From: CAYRGG01 sp964423745
GTDB lineage: Bacteria; Pseudomonadota; Gammaproteobacteria; Competibacterales; Competibacteraceae
Direction of reading: 5' to 3'
Assembly (NCBI GenBank): GCA_964423745.1
Contig: CAYRGG010000007.1
Location: 1 to 64,000, forward strand
Length of the DNA stretch: 64,000 nucleotides
Every line of letters starts with the position of its first letter. Position 1 is the stretch's first letter. The notes beneath the pieces are model-generated. The model was not told the origin of the DNA and did not search any database. It was given only the letters and a program-made list of their open reading frames with translations. The position numbers were made by a program, and so were the translations under genes. Positions 8,830 to 16,283 of the stretch are shown one piece after another.

Positions 8830-9551
8830 TGAGCGGTTATGCGGTCACGGCGCAATTTTACGATGTGGTGGCTAGCGCACAGCATAGCGCGGTTAACGCC
8901 CAGATTGCCGAGGCTCTGACAGGTCTGGAGACGATGGGATACCCAGTCGTTGATGTCGGTGCCGGCACCGGCCTCACAACGCAGGTCATCGCAACAGCTC
9001 TACCGGAGGCGGAGATCCTCGCGGTCGAGCCAGACCCGGCAATGCGGCCAGCTCTCATGGCGCGAGTTTGGTCCAATCCGGACTTGCGGCGGCGCGTGAG
9101 TATCCTGCCCATGTCCATCCTAGCCGCTCCCTTACCGCCTGTTGTTTCGGCAGCAATCGCAAGTGCTACTCTCGTCCATTTCAGTCCGCAGGAACGAGAG
9201 CGGCTTTGGGCGTTACTTTCCGCTCGGCTCTCACCGGCCGGACGCGCTGTGATCGAGATTCAATGCCCGATCGCACAAGATATACCCGAAGCATGCATAG
9301 CGACTGCACAGGTTGGTCAGGTCGCCTATGAGGGTTGGGCGTCCGCCCAGCGTATCGATGAATCGCGCCAACATTGGCGTATTAGGTATGTTGCACAATT
9401 AGGCGGGGTCGAGATTGATCATCAATGTGCGGACTATGTCTGTTGGGTAGCATCTGCCGAACACGTGCTGGCAGAAGCAGACGCTTTCGGTTTTGCGGGA
9501 TGTGCAACAAACAACCTCGTTGTCCTGCGCAAAGCAACGTCGGCTGGCTAA
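8829..9551 (+). CDS. Class I SAM-dependent methyltransferase
   Basis: This 240-residue protein has the motif I glycine loop VVDVGAGTGLTT (about residues 40-51), an acidic residue ending strand 2 (ILAVEPD), and a later ATLVHFSPQERERLW segment typical of small-molecule methyltransferases. Its ATG overlaps the receptor stop codon by one base (TAATG), so translation is coupled to the TonB-dependent receptor. That pairing is unusual. It suggests the enzyme acts on the imported compound, for example by modifying a chelator, but this is inference. The substrate cannot be read from sequence. The gene shares the higher GC content of the receptor and the AraC gene. Confidence 0.8.
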   Translation: MSGYAVTAQFYDVVASAQHSAVNAQIAEALTGLETMGYPVVDVGAGTGLTTQVIATALPEAEILAVEPDPAMRPALMARVWSNPDLRRRVSILPMSILAAPLPPVVSAAIASATLVHFSPQERERLWALLSARLSPAGRAVIEIQCPIAQDIPEACIATAQVGQVAYEGWASAQRIDESRQHWRIRYVAQLGGVEIDHQCADYVCWVASAEHVLAEADAFGFAGCATNNLVVLRKATSAG

Positions 9552-9594
9552 ACGCTTAGGTCTTCAAATTCCTGCGAGAGTTGATCGCGTTCTG

Positions 9595-9607
9595 ATTACA
9601 TTATAAG
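9595..9607. promoter_or_regulatory. Weak Zur-box-like site upstream of second COG0523 GTPase
   Basis: ATTACATTATAAG resembles the two better palindromes at 5431 and 10801 and lies 47 nt before the GTPase start. One arm is degenerate. It is proposed because of its position before a COG0523 gene and its similarity in layout. Confidence 0.4.
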
Positions 9608-9654
9608 GTGATAACTCAATGTTGAGTTTACTACCTAAAAGGCGAGACTAAACG

Positions 9655-10752
9655 ATGACGAACGGGAATAGGGAGGTATTGGATCAGCGTATGCCCATCT
9701 CAGTGCTCACTGGGTTTCTCGGTAGCGGTAAGACAACAGTCTTGAATCATCTTATCCAGCAGCCCGATTTCCGCAGCACGCTAGTGCTCATCAACGAATT
9801 TGGAGAAATCGGGATCGATCACGATCTCGTGACATATAGCAAAGATGACGCTGTCATCGAGATGGCTAGTGGCTGTCTTTGCTGTACCATTCGGGGTGAT
9901 CTCACTAGAACGTTGCGTGAGGCCCCCGGTCGCTTCGCTCGTGGCGGCCAGCTTTGGTTTAATCGGGTTGTGATAGAAACAACCGGATTGGCTGATCCTA
10001 CCCCTATTCTACATACCTTGATGCAGGGAGTTGGTGTGGCATCACGCTACCGACTCGATGGCGTTATCACTACAGTCGATACAGTCAATGGTAACAATAC
10101 ACTCGATCGGCAAATCGAATCGATCAAACAGGTGGCAATGGCCGATCGACTACTGCTCACTAAGGCTGATTTAGCCAAGGCTGATCACTTGCGCTTGTTG
10201 CAGTCTCGCTTGCGAGGATTGAACCCAGCCGCGCCCCAAATCGTGGCCGTCAACGGTGTCGTTGACTCTGCCGTTTGCTTCGATGCCGGATTATACAATC
10301 CGCACACCAAAAGTCTCGATGCGCAGAATTGGCTACGGGCAGAAGCCTATACTGAACCCCATGATCACTTCCATGAGATGGAAGATCACGCCCCTAATGA
10401 CGCTCATCATCATGACGTTAATCGCCACGATGCGCATATCAGAGCTTTCTGTCTCACGGTGGATGAACCTATCCACAGGGAGTCTTTCGATCTTTGGCGC
10501 GAAACGCTGCTCCTGCTCAAGGGCGCCGATTTACTGCGCGTTAAGGGCATCCTCAATATTGTTGGTTTGGATGGCCCATTGGTGATCCATGGCGTTCAGC
10601 ATATTTTCCATCCGCCGCTAACGTTGAACGCATGGCCCAGTAGGGACCGACGTTCCCGGATCGTCTTCATCACACGGGACATGGACGAAGCTGTAATACG
10701 CGAGAGCTTCACAAGGTTTTGCACCAGCAAAAATAGTCCTTTCTTTACGTAA
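9655..10752 (+). CDS. COG0523 GTPase with histidine-rich insert
   Basis: This 365-residue G3E GTPase has GFLGSGKTT at residues 20-28, the GCLCC metal site at 73-77, the Walker B-like ETTGLADP and a TKAD specificity motif. Between the GTPase and C-terminal domains is a His/Asp-rich segment (PHDHFHEME and NDAHHHDVNRHDAH) that should bind zinc or a similar metal. The C-terminal CobW domain contains LLRVKGILN and VQHIFHPP. It is a second, diverged paralogue of the GTPase at 4146-5360, here in the His-rich subclass. It is followed by the DUF2796 operon after a 284-nt gap holding another Zur-like box. A role as a zinc chaperone or store under zinc starvation is inferred. Confidence 0.87.
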   Translation: MTNGNREVLDQRMPISVLTGFLGSGKTTVLNHLIQQPDFRSTLVLINEFGEIGIDHDLVTYSKDDAVIEMASGCLCCTIRGDLTRTLREAPGRFARGGQLWFNRVVIETTGLADPTPILHTLMQGVGVASRYRLDGVITTVDTVNGNNTLDRQIESIKQVAMADRLLLTKADLAKADHLRLLQSRLRGLNPAAPQIVAVNGVVDSAVCFDAGLYNPHTKSLDAQNWLRAEAYTEPHDHFHEMEDHAPNDAHHHDVNRHDAHIRAFCLTVDEPIHRESFDLWRETLLLLKGADLLRVKGILNIVGLDGPLVIHGVQHIFHPPLTLNAWPSRDRRSRIVFITRDMDEAVIRESFTRFCTSKNSPFFT

Positions 10753-10796
10753 CCCATGACCGTTTTTGTTATCTCGGAAACTAGGCGTTGCATACT

Positions 10797-10817
10797 TAAC
10801 GTTATAGTATTACAGTT
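10797..10817. promoter_or_regulatory. Zur-box-like palindrome upstream of DUF2796 operon
   Basis: GTTATAGTATTAC at 10801-10813, within AAC...AGT flanks, matches the Zur operator layout and the box at 5431. It lies about 225 nt before the DUF2796 start in a 284-nt gap that otherwise shows no gene. Regulation of the downstream transport operon by zinc is inferred. Confidence 0.55.
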
Positions 10818-11036
10818 TGTGGTTTATCATTGTCGGTGGACTGCAGCCAACGCCTCCCTTAGCCCAGCAGGCTCGCGGACCACCCGTCATTATTTCAACC
10901 GAGTTGCTCAAGGGTTTTTGACAACGGTCATCATCGTCACATCCACGCGTATATGTTGAGACGGTGATAGCTCTGTTTTGTTGAAAGACACTTTTTTAGC
11001 GTAAGTCCTAACTAAAAGTCAAAAGGAAACAGCAGC

Positions 11037-11627
11037 GTGAACAGAATGTTAACTGGGGTGTTCCTGGTGAAGTGGGTTGTTTTGAGTACTCTCGTATTCG
11101 CTGAAGAGCACGAGCATCGTCAGCTTGGCGTCCATGAACATGGCGTGGGCCAATTGAATGTCGCCTTAGAAGACACCTCTCTCTACATTGAGTTGGTCAG
11201 CCCGGCGATGAATATCGTGGGGTTTGAGCACGCGCCCAACAATCCCGAGCAGGAAAAGGCGGTGCAGCAAGCGAAACAAACCCTGCAGGATGGCGATCAG
11301 ATGTTTTCGCTACCCCCCGAAGCCCAATGCGAACTCGCCGCAACGGAATTGGAGACGGATATGGGAAGCGCAGAAGACGCCCACGATCATGGAACCGAAC
11401 ATGAAGCAGAAGACCACGCCCACGAGAGCGAACACGACGAAGAGGTACACTCGGAGTTTCATGTTACCTATGAATTTCGCTGCGCCAATCCGGAGTCCCT
11501 AACACACATGGATGTCCAGTTATTTGCACTTTTTCCAACTAAGGAAGAACTGCAGGTACAAGCGATTACAGGGAAAGGACAGACCAGCGGAACGTTAAAC
11601 CCCGCCTCAACGCGCTTGACCCTGTGA
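11037..11627 (+). CDS. DUF2796 (ZrgA-like) histidine-rich periplasmic zinc-binding protein
   Basis: This 196-residue protein starts at GTG, with AAGGAA 8 nt upstream. It has a signal peptide ending near FAEEHEH, then the DUF2796 opening HRQLGVHEHGVGQLNVALED. A His/Glu/Asp-rich stretch with HDHGTEHEAEDHAHESEHDEEVH covers residues about 115-140. The C-terminal part forms the YEFRCANPESL strand region. DUF2796 proteins occur in zinc-regulated operons, and ZrgA of Vibrio cholerae is of this family. The following ABC and DUF3299 genes match that operon type. The protein is expected to capture zinc in the periplasm. Confidence 0.82.
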   Translation: MNRMLTGVFLVKWVVLSTLVFAEEHEHRQLGVHEHGVGQLNVALEDTSLYIELVSPAMNIVGFEHAPNNPEQEKAVQQAKQTLQDGDQMFSLPPEAQCELAATELETDMGSAEDAHDHGTEHEAEDHAHESEHDEEVHSEFHVTYEFRCANPESLTHMDVQLFALFPTKEELQVQAITGKGQTSGTLNPASTRLTL

Positions 11628-11692
11628 GTCTTAGAATGGGCGGGAACGGGTATCGGTGCCATCCTAGCGCGTTCGCCGCCGCACCATGAGCC

Positions 11693-12418
11693 ATGACTAG
11701 CCAAGACGCCATCATCAGGGTCAACAATCTGCGTTTTCGCTGGTTTCCCCATGAGCCTGACACGTTGGTCATCAATACCCTGTCGATTGAGCGCGGTGAA
11801 CGGCTATTCATCCAAGGTGCCAGCGGCAGCGGCAAGAGTACCTTGTTAAGCCTGCTCGCGGGGGTGCTGATTCCTCAGCACGGCGAAATCGTTGTCCTCG
11901 GTCGTCGCATGGACGGGCTTAACAGCGCCGAGCGGGATCGCTTCCGGGCAGATCACATCGGTTTTATCTTCCAGTTGTTCAATTTAGTCCCTTATCTGTC
12001 GGTGCTGGAAAATGTTACCCTGCCTTGTCAGTTTTCCAGGGCGCGGCGAGCGGCGGTGTCGCGCAATGGCGTCCATGTGAGGGACGAAGCCGCTCGGCTC
12101 CTAGCCCACCTAGATCTTGATGAAGCATTCCTGGCGCGTCCCGTGACTGCTTTGAGCGTTGGACAGCAGCAGCGGGTGGCTGCAGCACGGGCCCTGATCG
12201 GTCGACCGGAGATTCTCATTGCCGACGAACCCACCTCGTCCTTGGATACCGACCGGCGAGCCGCTTTTCTGGAGTTGCTGTTTCAGGAGTGTGAAGCAGC
12301 GGGTACGACCCTGATGTTTGTGAGTCACGACGCGACCTTAGAACCTTTTTTTGATCGAGCCATTCCTTTGGCTAAGCTTAACCAGGCCGGTCGATCTCAA
12401 GAGGGCGAGGATCAATAA
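11693..12418 (+). CDS. ABC transporter ATP-binding protein (LolD/MacB-like)
   Basis: This 241-residue ATPase has Walker A GASGSGKST (about 42-50), a Q-loop FIFQLFNLVPYLSVLENVTLP, the ABC signature LSVGQQQRVAAARAL, Walker B ILIADEPTSSLD and a switch His in VSHD. These features place it in the LolD/MacB class, which drives mechanotransmission by FtsX-like permeases rather than substrate translocation through a classical pore. The permease gene starts immediately after its stop codon (TAAATG). The context with DUF2796 and DUF3299 matches the zinc-associated Zrg-type operon. No clear ribosome site precedes the start. Confidence 0.88.
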   Translation: MTSQDAIIRVNNLRFRWFPHEPDTLVINTLSIERGERLFIQGASGSGKSTLLSLLAGVLIPQHGEIVVLGRRMDGLNSAERDRFRADHIGFIFQLFNLVPYLSVLENVTLPCQFSRARRAAVSRNGVHVRDEAARLLAHLDLDEAFLARPVTALSVGQQQRVAAARALIGRPEILIADEPTSSLDTDRRAAFLELLFQECEAAGTTLMFVSHDATLEPFFDRAIPLAKLNQAGRSQEGEDQ

Positions 12419-13678
12419 ATGCCGATTGTTTATCTGGCGTTCAAAAGCATTTTAAACCGTAAGTTTACCGCCACCCTCACAGTCGTGGCGATTGCCCTGA
12501 GTGTGACGTTGTTACTGGGGGTCGAGCGCTTGCGCACGGAAGCCCGTGCCAGCTTCGCCAACACCATTTCCGGTACCGATTTGGTGGTGGGGGCGCGCAG
12601 TGGCGGTATTCAACTGTTACTTTATAGTGTGTTTCGCATCGGTAACGCCACCAACAATATCACCTGGGAAAGCTATCAAGAGATTGCCCGTCATCCCCGC
12701 ATTCAGTGGACCGTGCCGATCTCCTTGGGGGATTCCCATCGGGGGTATCGCGTGATGGGCACCACTCAGGACTACTTTAAACACTACCGATATGCTCGCG
12801 ACCGGACATTGGATTTTGCTGAGGGCGCCCCTTTTGCCGATCTCTATGATGCCGTGTTGGGTGCGGAGGTGGCGGAAACCCTCGGATACCAATTAGACCA
12901 GGAGATCGTCATTGCCCACGGCGCGGGTGATGTCAGCTTTGCCTTGCACGATGACAAACCGTTTCGCGTCGTCGGTATATTGCAGAAAACGGGTACGCCC
13001 GTGGACCGCACGGTGCATGTGAGTCTGCAAGCCATTGAGGCTATCCATGTGGATTGGCTGAGTGGCGCGCCGGTACCCGGTTTGCAGATCCCCGCCGAAC
13101 GGGCGCGGCAGATGGACTTAACGCCCAAGGCTATTACGGCGTTTTTAGTGGGACTCAACTCCAAGATTAGCGCCTTTCGTGTACAACGCTATATTAATGA
13201 ATACCGTGCAGAACCGTTGCAGGCCATTTTGCCGGGGGTAACGCTGCAGGAGCTGTGGGATCTAATGAGCGTTGCCGAGCAAGCCCTGCTGGCAATTTCC
13301 ATGTTTGTTGTGCTGGTGGGTCTCACCGGTATGCTGACGGTGCTGCTTGCCAGCCTCAATGAGCGGCGGCGTGAAATGGCCATTTTACGTTCGGTGGGCG
13401 CCCGGCCAGCTCATATCTTTGCGTTAATCATCGGTGAGGCGGGTTTTCTTACCCTGCTAGGCACAGCCCTGGGATTATTGCTGCTCTATGGGGGACTGAT
13501 GGTGGCCCAACCCCTCATGGAATCGCAATTTGGTTTATTTATCGGTGTGCGTATGTTGTCATCGTATGATGTGATATTGCTAGGACTGGTGCTCGGTGCC
13601 GGCGTGGTGATCGGGGTTATCCCTGGCTACCGAGCGTACCGCTATTCCCTGTCTGATGGTATGACTATCAGAGTGTAA
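12419..13678 (+). CDS. FtsX/LolC-like ABC transporter permease
   Basis: This 419-residue protein has one N-terminal membrane helix (FTATLTVVAIALSVTLLLGV). A large periplasmic domain (about 45-270) follows, then three C-terminal helices separated by the conserved loop RRREMAILRSVGARPAHIF. This is the MacB/LolCE/FtsX permease layout. It forms a dimer driven by the ATPase encoded just upstream, with which it is contiguous. In this operon type the complex may move or extract a periplasmic protein or metal-loaded partner, but the mechanism is not established. DUF3299 follows after 14 nt with a ribosome site (AAAGGAGAT). Confidence 0.88.
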   Translation: MPIVYLAFKSILNRKFTATLTVVAIALSVTLLLGVERLRTEARASFANTISGTDLVVGARSGGIQLLLYSVFRIGNATNNITWESYQEIARHPRIQWTVPISLGDSHRGYRVMGTTQDYFKHYRYARDRTLDFAEGAPFADLYDAVLGAEVAETLGYQLDQEIVIAHGAGDVSFALHDDKPFRVVGILQKTGTPVDRTVHVSLQAIEAIHVDWLSGAPVPGLQIPAERARQMDLTPKAITAFLVGLNSKISAFRVQRYINEYRAEPLQAILPGVTLQELWDLMSVAEQALLAISMFVVLVGLTGMLTVLLASLNERRREMAILRSVGARPAHIFALIIGEAGFLTLLGTALGLLLLYGGLMVAQPLMESQFGLFIGVRMLSSYDVILLGLVLGAGVVIGVIPGYRAYRYSLSDGMTIRV

Positions 13679-13692
13679 AGGAGATCTCTTCC

Positions 13693-14325
13693 ATGTTTAA
13701 TTATATTGGTCAAAGATTATTGCTTATGCTGACCCTCGTTGGGCTATCTGGAGTTGGCGCAAATGCCCAGGAGCATACCACGACGCCACGCGCCACTCAG
13801 GTAGCGGAAACGTCATCCGATCCCGGCATGGCTCGGAAAGTAGCGTCACAAAAACAAGCACAGAACAGTATCCTAGAACTAAAGTGGGAAGATTTAGTCC
13901 CACCCGGTTACAGTCCCTATGACATCTTTGAAAAATACGATGTTGACTCCCTCGATGACAGCGATCCGCAAGCCATTAAGTTGATGGCCGAATTGCGCGA
14001 AGCCTGGAATATGGCGCCTGTCGTCAAAGAACTCGACGGTAAACGGGTCAAATTACCTGGTTTCGTGGTCCCCCTGGAGCATGACGGCGAAAAGGTGTCA
14101 GAGTTTCTGTTGGTGCCATACTATGGGGCGTGTATCCATGTGCCACCGCCACCCGCCAATCAAACGGTGTATGTCGTCACAGAAAAGGGAGACAGGGTTC
14201 AGAGAAAGCTTTTCGATACGGTTTGGGTGACGGGAACCATGAACGCGAAATGGACCGGTAATGTGGTGGGTGATTCGGGTTATACCCTGCAGGCGTCGGA
14301 GATTACGCCCTACGAGGAAAATTAA
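13693..14325 (+). CDS. DUF3299 exported protein of the zinc-associated ABC operon
   Basis: This 210-residue protein has a signal peptide ending at ANAQ. A disordered stretch follows, then the DUF3299 core: LKWEDLVPPGYSPYD, KLPGFVVPLEHDGE, the conserved LVPYYGACIHVPPPPANQ (with its single Cys-x-His), and a GYTLQASEI end. The Cys and His of the GACIHVPPPP motif are plausible metal ligands. The family almost always sits in operons with FtsX-like ABC transporters and DUF2796 proteins, as here. It probably works in the periplasm with that transporter. Biochemical function is unknown. A short hairpin follows the gene. Confidence 0.85.
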   Translation: MFNYIGQRLLLMLTLVGLSGVGANAQEHTTTPRATQVAETSSDPGMARKVASQKQAQNSILELKWEDLVPPGYSPYDIFEKYDVDSLDDSDPQAIKLMAELREAWNMAPVVKELDGKRVKLPGFVVPLEHDGEKVSEFLLVPYYGACIHVPPPPANQTVYVVTEKGDRVQRKLFDTVWVTGTMNAKWTGNVVGDSGYTLQASEITPYEEN

Positions 14326-14363
14326 TTTGGCCTACAATATTCGTGAAAGAAGTGCCGACAACT

Positions 14364-14383
14364 CCGAAGATGGTCCTCTTCGG
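14364..14383 (+). terminator. Possible terminator after DUF3299
   Basis: CCGAAGA and TCTTCGG form a 7-bp stem with a 6-nt loop, followed by CAATAGTTTT, a weak T-tract. It lies 38 nt after the DUF3299 stop and just before the antitoxin gene. Confidence 0.4.
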
Positions 14384-14403
14384 CAATAGTTTTAGAAAGA
14401 AAG

Positions 14404-14664
14404 ATGAGCACTCTCGTATTACGCGATGCTCCTGAAGAACTCCATCAACGGCTCAAAGAATCGGCAGCGGTCCACCATCGTTCAATGACCAAGGAAGCCA
14501 TCGTCATCCTCAAGGAAGCCTTGGCTCACGAACCGGCAGCGATGCCAAAGCCGACCTGGGACGAATTCGCCAAACAAATGGAGGAATTTTGGGCCATGCC
14601 GATTTTTGACGACCGATTACCTGACGACATCATCGGTTATGACGAACACGGCCTACCCCGTTGA
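14404..14664 (+). CDS. VapB/FitA-like ribbon-helix-helix antitoxin
   Basis: This 86-residue protein opens with STLVLRDAPEELHQRLKESAAVHHRSMTKEAI, the ribbon-helix-helix pattern of FitA-type antitoxins. A C-terminal tail (FWAMPIFDDRLPDD) normally neutralises a PIN-domain toxin. An AGAAAGA ribosome site precedes the ATG. A PIN toxin start follows in an overlapping frame but is truncated after about 20 residues, so this antitoxin has lost its partner. It may still bind its old operator or act against other PIN toxins. Confidence 0.8.
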   Translation: MSTLVLRDAPEELHQRLKESAAVHHRSMTKEAIVILKEALAHEPAAMPKPTWDEFAKQMEEFWAMPIFDDRLPDDIIGYDEHGLPR

Positions 14665-14806
14665 TCTTGTAGCGGACACCAGTGCGTTGCTGGCCATTTT
14701 GTTACCACAAACTATGCTTGCTGAACCGGCGCGACACGGACAAAGCAATGTCACACTAACTTGTCAGCTACTCCGCTTGCTGAGACGTATTGACAGAAGA
14801 AGTTGA
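14639..14806 (+). pseudogene. Truncated PIN-domain toxin (VapC-like)
   Basis: The frame overlaps the antitoxin end by 26 nt, as is usual for VapBC. It encodes VDLVADTSALLAILL, the N-terminal PIN strand with the first catalytic Asp. After that the sequence shows no PIN features and stops at 14806. The remaining catalytic acidic residues are missing, so it cannot be an active RNase. The break runs into the 3' end of the convergent cupin gene, suggesting a deletion there. Confidence 0.65.
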
Positions 14807-15259
14807 GCTTTGCTGGGTAAGCTGACCACGTACATCCGCCGCTAAGCTGTCTTGGGAAGCCAAGATAATCTGTAATAGCACATCGTCTTGGCGAGCCGCT
14901 GCGAAGTGTGACACATTTTCCGGTAGCAGCAACACTGAACCCGCAGGATAGTCCTGGAACTTACCCTCTTCTAGCACGTCACCATCGGCATAGGATAAGG
15001 TTCCTCCCACCACAGTGATGACATGCCATTTTGCCGCTTCACTGCTGTGAGGGGTTAATACGCCGCCTTTCGGAAGGCGTAGCAATATCACCTGCGGTTT
15101 ACCCGCTTCCGTGAGGGCTAGCGGCGCCATTTCTGCATCACCGTGAAGCGTTTTCCAAGACAGATTTTCCTGGTCAAGGAGCTGCGTCTCCGCATCGGAA
15201 GCCAGCACAAATGAGGTTGCAAAAGCCCATAAGAACCCTAGCAAAAAAAGCTGTTTCAT
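14768..15259 (-). CDS. Exported cupin-domain protein
   Basis: This 163-residue protein has a signal peptide (MKQLFLLGFLWAFATSFVLAS). Its single cupin barrel includes HSSEAAKWHVITVVGGTLSYADGD (first cupin motif) and YPAGSVLLLPENVSHFAAA (second motif). The His residues in these motifs could bind a metal. The C-terminus is Ser/Gln-rich and low in complexity. It is divergent from the ExbB/ExbD/TonB genes and shares with them a region containing a Fur-like box and a candidate small RNA. The function (enzyme or metal-binding scavenger) is unknown. An inverted repeat CAATAAG/CTTATTG lies at 15314-15339 in its leader. Confidence 0.75.
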   Translation of the reverse strand: MKQLFLLGFLWAFATSFVLASDAETQLLDQENLSWKTLHGDAEMAPLALTEAGKPQVILLRLPKGGVLTPHSSEAAKWHVITVVGGTLSYADGDVLEEGKFQDYPAGSVLLLPENVSHFAAARQDDVLLQIILASQDSLAADVRGQLTQQSSTSSVNTSQQAE

Positions 15260-15352
15260 GATTTTTTTTCCGTCGTGTTACGAGGTTAAGACTTGCGTGG
15301 CTTGTGAAGTTAGCAATAAGCTAATTGACTAACTTATTGTTTATATTATAAA

Positions 15353-15383
15353 AAAGTTAAAAAAGCCCAGCGGTGTACTGGGC
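15353..15383 (-). terminator. Intrinsic terminator
   Basis: GCCCAG at 15378-15383 (minus strand) pairs with CTGGGC around a 7-nt loop. It is followed on the minus strand by TTTTTT, AAC and another T6. This is one of the best terminators in the window, yet it has no gene upstream of it on its strand, only the promoter-like region at 15468-15496. Confidence 0.7.
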
Positions 15384-15461
15384 AGGGTCGTCGTCAAGAA
15401 TGACATCTGACAAGATGACGGTAAAAACATCTTTAACAAATCAAGTATTAACTATGAGAAA
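15353..15461 (-). ncRNA. Candidate Fur-controlled small RNA (or attenuated cupin leader)
   Basis: On the minus strand a TATGAT -10-like element at 15468-15473 is overlapped upstream by a Fur-like box (15478-15496). About 100 nt further on is a strong intrinsic terminator (GCCCAG/CTGGGC stem, then T6-AAC-T6). No reading frame of note lies in between. This arrangement fits a short iron-responsive RNA of the RyhB/PrrF kind in layout, although I see no sequence similarity to those. A conserved -35 is not obvious. Alternatively it is the leader of the cupin mRNA, which starts 94 nt beyond the terminator, controlled by attenuation. Confidence 0.45.
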
Positions 15462-15477
15462 ACTCAAATCATATTTA

Positions 15478-15496
15478 AATAATAATAGTTATTATT
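15478..15496. promoter_or_regulatory. Fur-box-like site between cupin and ExbB/TonB genes
   Basis: AATAATAATAGTTATTATT is a near-palindrome that agrees with the 19-bp Fur consensus at about 14 positions. It lies between divergent genes whose plus-strand side leads to exbB-exbD-tonB, which fits iron control. The surroundings are very AT-rich, which raises the risk of a chance match. Confidence 0.5.
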
Positions 15497-15745
15497 AATA
15501 AATGCAAACTTTACTGACAAACTTTTTTATTCTAGCGTTGAATTCTTATTCGATTTCTTACGCTCATCACAAATCGGTTGTAGGATATTCATGTCATGAA
15601 AAATGATACTTCTGTCTAATCATGGATTCTTAATACTAACTGCTGATAGTAATGAAAACAATAACTGTTTGCATTTGTTCAGTGAAGGCGGTATGGTTGA
15701 TAGCTTTCATATCATAGTGTCTCAAGAGCCAGTAAGGGTTTGCCC

Positions 15746-16213
15746 ATGAACTATGTCAGCGAGTTATCCCAAGAAGAACTTTGTTTACTCGCAGGTCTGC
15801 GCATCTGGGTTGATCGGATTAAATATCACCAAGCCGGTCTGCCCTATCTGCTCGACCATTTTGGTTACTTTAATGCCAGTGATGCAGCCTATAGCTTAGA
15901 CGCCGTACTCAACAACACTGGTGCCAGCGCCACCCGTCCCATCGAAATTCATTGTCCCGATTGTCCACACTTATCCACCGATGAAGCCGGATTTTTACAT
16001 GCTGTCGCTTGTCTACAGATACTTTACTTCGAGCCTGCCACTAATTTGTTAAACAGTTGGATGCCAGCTGCTGCCGCTCGTTTGACTCTGGAACCTCTGC
16101 AGGGGCTCGCACGTATTCTCCAATTGACCGATATTATTTTACCGCTTCGCCAGTGGGACTTTATGACATTGACGCAAAATGATAAAACTACACCTTGCAT
16201 AAAGCTTCATTAA
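15746..16213 (+). CDS. Hypothetical protein upstream of exbB
   Basis: This 155-residue protein starts at the ATG at 15746, with AAGGG 8 nt before; a TTG two codons earlier is possible. It has no signal peptide. Recognisable parts are an acidic/hydrophobic N-terminus (SELSQEELCLLAGLRIWVDRI), a PIEIHCPDCPHLSTDEAGFLHAV segment with a CxxC pair that might bind metal, and an amphipathic C-terminal half. It precedes the ExbB/ExbD/TonB genes by about 70 nt on the same strand and is probably in their operon. I do not recognise the family. A role in iron- or metal-dependent regulation or uptake is only suggested by position. Confidence 0.7.
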   Translation: MNYVSELSQEELCLLAGLRIWVDRIKYHQAGLPYLLDHFGYFNASDAAYSLDAVLNNTGASATRPIEIHCPDCPHLSTDEAGFLHAVACLQILYFEPATNLLNSWMPAAAARLTLEPLQGLARILQLTDIILPLRQWDFMTLTQNDKTTPCIKLH

Positions 16214-16283
16214 AAATTCCAGCAAACCAACATGCCTTTATTTCTTATTTTACTTTTGTCGATATGCAAAGGGCAGATAATTA

